A stretch of 64,000 nt of DNA from Siphonodentalium dalli (lineage: Eukaryota; Mollusca; Scaphopoda; Gadilida; Siphonodentaliidae): assembly GCA_032622095.1 (NCBI GenBank), contig CP136061.1, forward strand, positions 189,416,369-189,480,368, given 5' to 3'. The translations under genes and the position numbers were made by a program. The notes under the pieces are model-generated. The model did not search any database and was not told where the DNA came from. It saw only the letters and a list, made by a program, of their open reading frames with translations. Positions 23,601 to 35,600 of this stretch are shown here, piece after piece; within the stretch, counting starts at the first letter, position 1; the number at the start of each line of letters is the position of its first letter.

Positions 23601-26600
23601 TCAATATCTCCCGAACATGACAATACATAGATTGCCATAGGTATCACTTACTAGTATAGTGTATAGTACACATAACATGCACATACTATTTTCTTAATAT
23701 TATTGCCAGATATTCAGGGTTGTGGGATAAATGTAGCTATGATATTCAGTGATGAAAGAGTTAATATGCTTCCTTCACAAGGACCATCAGGTCTATTTTG
23801 TTAAAGTACCTCTATGCCTTTTACCGCTCTCATCAATGTTTATGTGCAACTCTTCAAATTCGTCTTCGCCGCCCTGTTCTTTTCGCTTGTTCGACTTCCG
23901 GTAGTGGTTGACACAAATGAGCGGAATTCTGGTTAATGGAAACGGATCAACATTCACTGTATTTTTTCTTTCTTTTTCTTTAAAAGTCTTTGTACAGGAA
24001 TATACAATGATTGTCTGAGAACTTTTATACATCTAGAGAAATCCTTCCTGTTTGAAGGATTGCCCGTAGTTGCTGTCCTGAAGCTCCTCTTTTAGTTAAA
24101 CAGTTAGTCAACTGTATTGTCCAAACAATCACTGTAACTTGCATGCTTCTTTTAATAGAGCAATGAGTCTCTTATTGGATGGATGAGCGAACTGTCTGTG
24201 TAGCTTTTTTATGTTTACCCATACCATAGTATGGTAAACATAGTGTCGTTGTCCGGATTGACCACTCGTCGTTAGTCCGTCCGTCTGTCTGTCTGTAGAC
24301 ACTTTACGCATGGTGCGATAACTCAAACAATTTCTATCCGACCGGAAAAAAAATTTGTATATGAGTTTCTCAGCACCAAATACAGATCAAGTTCGAATAT
24401 GGGTTTGATCCGAGTTTTTTTTTAGGGAGTTATGGCCCTTTTTCAACTTAGAATTCATGCATGCTGCCATATTACTTAAAAAAAAATTCATCTGACCGTA
24501 ACCAAATACATATCGAGTTCGAATATGGGTTTGATCCGATATTTTTTAATGGAGTTATGGCCCTTTGACTCTATATAGAATTCATGCATGTTTCGATAAA
24601 TCTGCAAATTTTCAACTGATAGGAACCAAATTTTGTATGTGAGTTTCTCAACTCAAAATACAGATCGAGTTCGAATATGGGTTTGATCCGATATATTTTA
24701 ATTGGAGTTATGGTCTTTTGATTATTTTATTCATCGCTAAAGATAACCAGTTTGCACTGTCCAAATAGAATCTTATAAATCAGGTTTGAGGTTGTCTTTG
24801 CACACAGAGATAGTATCCAGTTGCAATGCCATGAATTGTCTCTCTCTTGCATTGAGATAATTAACTACTAGGAGATGTGTTGGCCATATCATATATACTT
24901 TATACTCTATAAAGTATCTCTGACCATATGCTGAGATAGCATAGATGGAATGTTTCTACTATATATTTTATATGCATGGTTATTTAAATTCCATCTTAAA
25001 GGCATAGTCTGGTTTCATTGTTTAATAGCATTACTATTGGAGATTAATAATGTGATTGTGTTTAGTAGATTTGTTGGACATTAATTTCAATTGATTACAA
25101 ATGTGAATTGAAATATTAAAGGGGCACACCAGGTTTGATATATTTTTCTTGTACTCTGCATGAGATAAAACTTTTTATGTGCACCTATACCATAGTATGG
25201 TACACATAGTGTCAATGTCCGTAGACACTTTAGGCATAATGCGATAACTCTAACATTTTCTATTTGATCGGAACCAAATTTTGTATATAGGTTTCTCAGC
25301 CCAAAATACAGTTCGAGTTTGAATATGGGTTCGATCCAATTTATTTTAAAGGAGTTATGACCCTTTTTCGAAAAACAAATTGAACAAATAATTTTTTTAT
25401 TTTTATAATAATAATAATAAAAATGTCATTGACTCTTTCATTGGTTTTCCTTTAGATATTGATGATTATGTTACAAGTTGATAAAAAAGGTTCCCAATCT
25501 TCTTTTTTTTAAATAATTAAAAACATTTTTTTTTTAAGTTAAACAAATTTGAAAAACTAACACAATTATAACTCTGCCAAGGGTACCCCGAATCACCACA
25601 CCAAATTTGTTTAAATCTGTCCAAAATCTTGTGTTATGTACTGGTAAATCTGTTTGGAGAAACATTAAATCCAATTCACTAATTCTATCCCATGCCTTTG
25701 GACTACTTAGCTATTGATAAGGCTATATTATTTTCTGATGTCTCTTATGCCAGTGTGCAAATAATCTGATAAAGAAGGCTATGGTATCTAATTTAAAATA
25801 AAGATTCAACAATAAACATCACATGATATTAACAGTAGACATGGACATCTGTGCTGCAGAGTTATATCTTCAGATGGTCTGAGGTCATTATAATTGTTAT
25901 TGGTTTAATAGAGAGGTCAGTTTTCAACATAAACAATTCCTGTGATTTGTTGACAGCCCTGCTATATAATTGATATTAATGGGTCAGCAGTGTGGTGGCT
26001 TATCTGTATACTATATTGTTGGTAGAATTTGACACATTATTATTGTAAACTTAAATTGGACTCTCTTAACCTAAGTATTCCATGTCCAGGTCACACCTTT
26101 CACATTTAACCCAAGGCTGTGGTGATTAAGCATTACGATCCTGTACCAGTGTATTCTCTTTATATAAATGCCGGTGACCCATAAATTCCAATAATTTGTG
26201 TTATGTACATTAGTGTTGAAACGATTAGTGAATTTCAGAGTCGACTAGTCGAGGCCCAAAAGTCGCGTTGCGTCGACTAGTCGGTACCCGATATCAAAAC
26301 TTTCAAACATAACATTGTACGGAAAATTCATCGTACATGGTGTACACTGATGACTGATGCAATGATGGTCTATTGCGTTGCGTATTTCCCTGCATACACA
26401 CCAATTTATTTGGGAAATAATACTGTAAACATCTTGATATTTATCCAACACACTGAATGTATTTTATATAATTAGACATGTGGTGGATAATGATTAGAAA
26501 CACGATCATTTATACAGGTTTTAAATTTAATATCAGCGTTCGAGATTATTTCGTTTCGTCACGTGATCACCAATAAACCGGTGCCGAGCGGTGTCACTAT

Positions 26601-29600
26601 AAAATGTTAATGTTCCGACTAAATACAGCCCTATAGTAGGCTACATTGTAGAATGTAGAATACGATAGCCAGTTCTTAATGTCAGTATCATTTATATATG
26701 GTAGCACCAATGACGTCACCTTAAGCGACCTTCACCCAGCGTCGCATCATATCCCGACGGTGCGAGATCAATTGAAATGTACACAGTGTCTATATAAAAG
26801 CGGTCTCGGGCAAACGACAAAGCCACGTCAATCATTGCCATCATGTCTTTGACTTCAAACGACGAGTGAGACATTGTGTTGTCAATTTCATTCATTCAAT
26901 TAATAGTCGGGTCACCGGTTCGTGTGTGTCTATACTAGTAACACTGTCAATTCCGGGTGCCACCAAACGTTATACTTACCATAACTTACGCGCTGTTAAC
27001 ACCGTTTATGCCGGAATCGATCTTGAAAACGTTATACATGAAACTAATACACTATATTCCGACTAGTCGACGGCAAAATTCAGAGTTGACGTTCTGACAT
27101 TTCAGCGTCGTCTACGACTTGTCGATTAATCGTTTCAACCCTAATGTACATTTGTCTATAATAGTACGTAACAGTATACTCTATAATTCAACACCAAAAC
27201 TCTCATTTATCCGATCATAGTAAATTTTTATCGCCAAGGGATGGGTTAACATCTGCCGATCGTGATCGGCCTCTCGTTAGTGCTTTGATAATTCAGAATA
27301 ACACATGTCTGAAAGGCACACAGCATTCGCACTCTCAATGGACACATCCTGTGTTATAGGTAAACAGTAATGTCCAGATGTGGTCAAGTTAAGAGTCACT
27401 TTCCATCCAAGAATTTCTGCAGTATCATTGACAAGATCTAGCTTCACATGGCTCTCTTCATAGCACTTCTGCTGAGAAGCAGAGGAATGTCAGAATCAAC
27501 AACGTCAGTTTTAATAGTGATGTGACATCCTGCTAGCACTGCTGGTATCTCATACTCTGCTAATGATTGAAGTTTGGTTCCACCACCGAACTTAAATATC
27601 TTTTCACCGAGATAACACTTCACAATTTTATGTATATTATTAAATCTCACAAACACATTAAAATTGGATTCAGACAAAAGTCCCAGTACCCCATAGACAT
27701 CTTTACTGTTAGCTATCAACAGTTGTGCTCAATCTCAGTGAAATTTGGTATGGATTTTCACTACTTTGAGGGTTCCATCATTTTGTTAAGATTTTCCATT
27801 TTAGAGTTATTCACCTTTGTTTATATGGAAATGGTGGCTTTTTGGTCCATCCATGTCTTTTCAGGCCATAAGGCATAACTTGAATAGTAATGCTCGTATC
27901 TCAATGAAATTTGATATGGACGTTCGCCGCTATGAGAACATTCACTGGAATGTTCAATCGTTTTGTTTAGGTTTTTCGTTCTATAGTAATTCGTCTTTGT
28001 TTAATATATGAAAATGCTGATTTTTGGGTCCATCTGTCTGAGTATATCAGTCATAGGTTACAGATATGTCCACACTAGGCGGTATGCCGCAAGGGGGTAT
28101 GCACCGGACAACAGTCCAACTCTTGTTTATCTCAGGTTAGGTGTCCTGGAGTATTCCAATGTTATTATATGCCTACTGATGTAAAAATTGACACTACTAG
28201 TGAAAAATTGGCACTAGGACCCATAAACAATAATCTGAAAATTTGTGTTATTATGTACATTTGTCTATATTACTTCAATACATAATAGTATACTCTATAA
28301 TTATACCCCCTTTAAAAAAAAAAGGGGGGGTATACTGTTTCACACCCGTCCGTGCATCCGTCCGTATGTCCGATGTCTGTTCATGTCATAACTTGAACAA
28401 TAGTGCTCGGATCTCAATGAAATTAGGTATGGATGTTCACTACTATGAGGACATTAAATAGAGGGTTCCATCGTTTTGTTCGGATTTTCCATTCTAGAGT
28501 TATTCATCTTTGTTTATCTGGAAATGTTGGATTTTTGGTCTGTTCATGTCGTAACTTCAACAGTTGTGCTGGGATCTCAATGAAATTTGGTATGGATGTT
28601 CACTACTATGAGGACATTAAAAAGAGGGTTCCATCGCTTTGTTCGGATTTTCCATTCTAGAGTTATACATCTTTGTTTATCTAGAAATGTTGGTTTTTTG
28701 GTCCGTCTGGTGTCTGTTCATGTCATAACTTCAACAGTTGTGCTGGGATCTCAATGAAATTTGGTATGGATGTTCACCACTGGCTTTTGGCATTTGGCTT
28801 TTCCATTCTAGAGTTATTCAAGTTCGTTTATCTGGACATGTTGGCTGTTTGGTCCATCCGATGTCTGTTCAGGTCGTAACTTGAACAGTAATGCTCGGAT
28901 CTCAATGAAATTTTGTATGGATGTTCACCACTATGAGGACATTTAAATTAATGGCATATTCAACTGTTTTGTTTTTTGTGCTATAGTTATTCATCTTCGT
29001 TTATATGAAAATGCTGATTTTTGGGTCTATCTGTCTGAGTATAGCAGTCATGCCCACACTAGGCGGTATGCCACAAGGGGGTATGTACCGGACAGTCCAT
29101 CTCTTGTTCAACATGAAATCTCTAGATTCTGATTCTGATCATAGCTATTTAATATCGCTGAGGGATGGGTTAAAACATCACGATCGTCCTTTTGTTGGTT
29201 TGTTTTCATTTCTGACACAAAATTTGTTTTTAATTCCTACCACCCAGGTTTGTTGATCACCCATGATCATCTTGGTACAGAGTGGGTGCAAGATCGCTTA
29301 ACTATGCTGATCTAACGATCATTCAGTTCAATTGACTATTATTAGTATTCTAAATTTGAGTAATCTCTTGTTTATATAGGTTGCCATCTGCTATCAGATC
29401 AGACATTTTTTTTATCAGATAAAAAAGAACCAGAAAAGAAGGCAGAGACAACCTTGCCGCATCTTAGTGAATTGCTCAAGCTAGAAGAGTTGTGGGATTG
29501 TTTAGGAGAATGTCTCACTCAACTAGCTAAAACACCGGATCCGCATGCTGTCCTCATTTTACAACCAGCAGTTGAAGCTTTCTTCCTTGTTCATGCAGGT

Positions 29601-32600
29601 ATGTTTTATATATATATATTTATTATTTACATGTATTTTCTAATGATCAATATCTAGTGGAAGAAAATGTAACAAGAACTAGCTTAGTTACAGGTATGCA
29701 GACTTTTTGTTACAGTTGTGCCCACACAAGGCGGTATGCCATATGAGGGTATGTACCAGACGACAGTCCATCTCTTGTTGATATTCAGCCTTGCTTGCCA
29801 AATTAAGTTTTATGTATCTGGTCAATGGATTACACTTGAACACATTCAGAATTCAAAATAGTTGAATGCATGCCTTGTACTATGTATGGTTGGGCTCATA
29901 TCTTAGTCATAGTCTTGTAGAATGCCTTTGATTTTAAGGGAAATTATTTCATATTTTCATATATATTTTCCAGGTGAAAAAGAAACTGAAAAATCGGATA
30001 AACAGTCTGCAAAGGCCGAGGAGCAACTATCTCACATCAACATCGATATGAATCCATCATCACCAGCAGCCAGTGCATCAACGTCAACATCATCTGAACA
30101 TACATCTGTGCTGACTCGAGAAAACTCTGTTGCTGCTGTCAGCTCTCTCACAGCCCCATCAGCAGATCAGCAGAAATTCCTCAAGTTTGCAGGTATAGTC
30201 AACAGATAACTCATTGAAATTTAATATTGGTTCAGTGCTTCAGCAATAACCGGAATTTGCGACGACTAAGTCTCAAATGTCTGAATAATAAGTAACATTT
30301 TAAGCAGACATTGGACTTTGGATATTCCATATCCTGCTCAAAATAAACTAGATAGTAAGGCCATATAAACTTAATAGTTTGTTTCTCAGGGATTTTTTTT
30401 TTCAAAGTGATGAGGGAGGCAGTTATTTATATTTATTATTTTTTTCAAATTAATTTTGTGGTGAGGCAGGTATTTATATATATAATATTTATCGGAGTCC
30501 CATATTAAGGAATAATACTGGATATGGACACTATAGTGAAACAGGACAGCTGACCACCATATATCCCCTTAATAATCTAGATTTGTAATAAAGTTGCATA
30601 GAGGAAACAGTTTGAGTTATTCACTCATGATGATGTGGAAACTACATCTGTGAAATTTGATGTAACTCAGGGTGACCACCAACCAGATCAAGCTTTATTG
30701 GAAGGAGTTCCACTGGACTACACATGAATTGATAATATAAAATCACAACAATAATTTATGAAATAAAAGGTTTATTTTCTAATTAATCACAGACTTTCAT
30801 AAAAATCTTGGAAGTTTGGAATAGTGCTGATCCACAAACCAGAGTGCATTACATACAATAGCCACACACTGCCGACCCACACTGTCAACGCTATCCGTTT
30901 GGAAGCCCAATTTCACTTTGTTTTCACCTAACCAGTCAATGATTGAATGAATTAACTGCACAAATTCCTCACGTTTGTTTTTCACATTTGTCTTACTAAA
31001 GCAAAACAGGACATTGTATTCTATTTAACATAGTTTATTCTAATACATAAGATGTCACATTTAGGTATAATACAAGATGTCAGCCAAAAGACGTGTGGTT
31101 CGGTCGGGATTCAGTTCTGTTCTGTCATATTCGGTAGCTGGGAGTGACGTCACATCCTCGGGTGCACTCGGACCGGATGACCGGTACTCTTCGGGACCTA
31201 AAACCGCTACATTCCCCCAAGCTTTGAAAAGAAGGCCCGGTTGGAGGGGGTTGAAGAATTCGTCCATCCTTCGGCATTAGTCAGTCCAAGTTCCAACAAG
31301 ACTTCTGTTACGTCATAGGCCTCCGTGGGCTCGGTTGCAGAGTCTTGTAGTCGACGCATTGGATCCTGAACATCGGATGACTGACGAACACTTGTAACTT
31401 GGTCGAGGAAGGCACCGTCATATGGATGGCTGGCAGAGTGGAATTTCTCAGCATCTCGTATCATCCAACTACCATTTTCTGTCATATCTGGTAATGTCTT
31501 CGCCATTGTATCGGTCAAATGATTGTCTGGCCAGCTTGTTTACACCGCCCAATGTCTTGGCTCCATTGGGTGACCAGTTAAGTTTTTGATACGGAACGCC
31601 TGTTGTAGTTACCGTAAGTTCCTTCTGTAGAGCCATATACATTGTAGAGGTGGTCTGCACTATGTATAATCTGGCCATGGTGAATAGCTGCTTACATTCA
31701 CTTCTTGGTCCACTCGACCGATAACCATTGACTGGGTTCTGCGTGTTATGCTTCGTGGAATATGAACATCAATGCAGAGTGAAAGAGAAACCGGGGCCCG
31801 GCATTCTCAGTACAACATACAAATGGTGGTTCAATGTCGGTGTAGTATATCAGCTGGCCCGATATCCATTACCGACAACGCAACCCCCATGTTGGATTCA
31901 CTCATTGCTGCATTAACTGTGAACATCATTTAAACGTTGCGAACAAGCATATGATTACGTTCAGTGAGTCATGGAGGTACATTTCCATACTGGAACCCGC
32001 ATCATTCTGGCGACAAGTAATGGTCTTAATAGTTTGCCATGGGGTCTGATGCTACTCTGACCATGGCTGTGGATCTCTTCATTGTAGTTAGTAATTGCGA
32101 TCCACGTCTGATTCGGACTCACTTGCCATCAGGATCCCAAGGCCATTGATCTGGAGAACCTGCTTTATTTCGGAGCCAGGTATGATTCATTGGATTCTGG
32201 CTCGTGTTCTCCCTGTATGTTGGGTCTGCTGAATGTATGAAACCTGTACTTTGTTTGGATATACAGGTAGACCTGCCTTCTGGACTGTCATTAGTTGTCA
32301 ATAGGTCATTGCATAATTTATCGTTCGGCTGGCCGCATACATGAAGGATTGGTGACAACACATCATTCACAATGATGGGAGGCCTTAGATCCATTGGATG
32401 TTCATCTGGCAGTCCATCGTCTAAGAAAGATGGCCTGTTCATTTGTCCCACCGTTTTATCAGAAGAGTCAAAGGAAACCGGACTTAGAACTGTTGACACA
32501 GCATCTAAGACATTAGCGGGCGACTCCAGAACTGTTGAAACAGCGTCTGAGATGCAAGTGGATGATTCCAGGATTACCGAATCAGCATCATAGAAGCCCG

Positions 32601-35600
32601 ATGATTCAAGGATGGAGGTATCGCCAATAAGAACCTGAGACTGTACCTCCTCGGATGTCAAAGAGTCAATATGTGTGAGAAGAGGGATATGGGCGTCTCT
32701 CATATCGCCTCTGTCTACACCTGACCATCCTTGCTGCTGAAGCAGAACTGCGTCTTCTTCAGATTCTGAATAATCTCTTGTCCTCCGATCCAGAGAAACG
32801 CTATCGTCCCATTCATAGATCGGCGACTCTTCGGCTTGTATGTAGCCTGTGTTGGCATCATGGTTGATATATGTCTCATCCGGTGATAATTGTGTATGCT
32901 GAACTGCCTTTCTTGAATAGAATGCATACTCATCTGGTGTCAGGAGTTGCATGTCTTCTATTTCAGACTGTACGTTCAGCAGTTTGTCTGACAAGGTTGT
33001 CAGTTCCTGCACCAGTGTCCCTGGTTGTTCATCGCTGATAAATGGCCCAGACGCAGAATCATTTACCTCCAATGATAAAGCGGGTGTCGGCATAATAGGA
33101 AGACTCGTGGTTGTTGGAGCTTCAGTCTTCAACTCAGAGCTGGAAAACATCAAAGTTGTTGGACCAAGAGACTCGGATCTGGATGTAAACGTTTCTGGCA
33201 ATGGCGTTATTGAGACCTCAAAATCTCGGAAATCGAGACGGGGAGTATCTTTCTGCACCAAAGAAATCTTGCGAAACGATTCTTCTAAAGATGATAATCG
33301 AACCTCAAAATCTCGGAAATCAAGACAGGGAGGATCCCTCTGCGTCACAGACTTGGGAGGCATTTCTTCTGAGGGCGATAATGGAACCTCAAAATCTCGG
33401 GAATCAAGACGGGGAGGATCTCTTTGTGCCAAAGAAGTTCGTGAGACTTTAATGTTGCCAGCCACCTCTTCCCTATCTAAATCCATTGGACTGCCCCTTG
33501 CTCTCTCACACCCATGTGTCGAGTCGGTGGTTATCGTCCCAGATTGGGTGTCCATGGCAGCCTTTTTGGTTGCCATCTTCTGTGGAGAATCACTTTCGGA
33601 TGAGAGGCGGATACCTTTAACCGGTGTTTCATGGCAAGTGGGTTTCAATGTGGGCGATTCGATGGAATTATCACAATGCCCAACTGAGGGGTAATGCTTT
33701 TCCAAACTGGAAATCTGTTTGTAGAGCAACAGTATTTTGGAATGTATGTCCCTCCACTCTTGTTCTTTCTTATTCCTTAGTCGAAGCTTTTGCTTGATGT
33801 TGTTCCTTTTATTCTTGACTTCCTGATAATCCATGTGTTGGTCAATTTTACCTCTAATCTCCCAGTAAATGTCTTCAAACTCCAGGTCATTCTCTAACAA
33901 TTCCCTTTGACCTTTCGACTTCTCACGCTGTAGTTCGCGCCTGGTGAGTTCTATGTTAATTCCACACAAGCCCCTATCAACATAGTCTTGAATTAACGTC
34001 TGCGCTTTGACTGCAAGTCTGTCTGACACGTGTTTCTCATCTCGATACCGCTCGCTCTCATCTCCATACAGGATGTTGCTTATTTCGTCCAATATTTCTA
34101 GTTTCAATTTCCCATTTTTTAAATATTCATCACGCCTTTTTTTGACTGATTTTATACTTTCTCTTATAACTCTGTGACGCAATTCCAAATTTTCTAGATA
34201 TTCTTCACATGAGTTTATCTGGTTTTTCCTTCCATATCTCGATTTCTTGTTCTCCTGTTCGAGAACTGGTTTATTATTTGAACGTCTTTTGTCTTCTCTC
34301 CGTGGTGGGTCGCTTGTTAGTGGTACATTCACTGTTTGGCCGTCATCATGTAGCGTCTTTTTGCCAGGAGGTTGTTCAAATACAGGTGGATCTGGCATGT
34401 GCACAGCATTGGTCTTGGGCTGTTGACGACACCCAGCCGAATACTCCGGACTATACCGGGGGTTGATGGGATATGGCACACCTGGTGAACAATAACCTGG
34501 GGGTCGAGCTGGCCATGAGCTAGACTCGGCTGATGAGCTACATAAGCTAGACGATGAGCTCCATGAATATGGATGTGGGTTAACGCCATACATGGGAGTT
34601 TGGCCTGGTAGGTTGTGACCTTGATTAGCACTGGACATCTTAATTGAACCCGCACCTAAATAAATCAGGCGTAACAGGCTTATCAATTAATTTATTCCAC
34701 TCTGACCAATCAAGCGTCACGGTATGTAAATACCCAATTCCAAGCGTTTCAGAGTATGATTGCCAAATCAATTGATTAGTGCACTAGCAATAGTGCAATA
34801 CTACAAGTGATTTGCCCTCTAAACTTCTGAAAACTTTGTAGGTACTTTTAATTAATTTATATCAATTTAAATCAATACACAAAGGAAAAAAACAATTGAA
34901 TATTCCGACAAGCAATCTGAGCAGCTATCCTATGAATAAATAATATATAATGCAATTTCAACAGGAATGATTGAACACAAACCGAGGTTCCAAAAAATCA
35001 TTCCCAGCAAATCTGCATCAGGAAAATACACAACACGGCTCAGAAAACTTAAGCAATATTCCTAGGAGAACAAAAATAATGGAAATAAATATACCTATTC
35101 TGATACACTAAACATGGAAATTCTTACACAGAGAATACATAACTTATACTATTTAATAGAAAGCAATTAATTTAATACTGTGTAAATGTGTATCAGAAAT
35201 TCACAAATTAATACATATCATCAGTGTCTCCAAAGTAAATTTAACTTGTACAGAGAACCTGATCACAGTGACAAAAATATATGAAACAAAAACCAATTAC
35301 ATTTAGGTTAATCAGCTCTGAAAGTAAACATAACTTATATTGGCAAGCTGATTGCAAAACTACTGGTAGATAAATTGAATCGATGTGTATCAATTTAACT
35401 ACAAGATATAGGCTGGCTTAATCCAGACCGTTTCTTATGATAAGAGTAATCTCCCTGGAAGAACGGCAGGATTATGTAAGAAAGTATTGAACGGTTATGC
35501 CCGCATCAATTTCTGATGTTTGAAGTTGATCATTGAATGAACAAGAAATATAGATTCTGTTAACACAATGAAATATTTTTTCAGCCAGAGAGTTATGGAA

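Larger units (their letters stand above)
25176..27276. repeat. T-family repeat, full-length type, carrying a hAT insertion
   Basis: The head hairpin at 25176-25208 and tail GGGATGGGTTAACATCTGCC plus GATCGTGATCGGC at 27238-27270 bracket a body that matches, in reverse, the copy at 57929-58960 over its whole length (for example TTATAACTCTGCCAAGGGTA, CCCATGCxTTTGGACTACTT, GAGGTCATTATxxTTGTTAT). The extra length is the hAT-like element 26211-27143 plus one 8-bp duplication. No coding capacity is seen. Confidence 0.85.

Noticed and set aside
32951-33694. 247-codon + strand frame inside the LTR element
   Set aside because: It is the shadow of the 855-codon minus-strand frame, with repeats ([10 protein letters not shown]-type) mirroring the sense repeats. 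No independent support.
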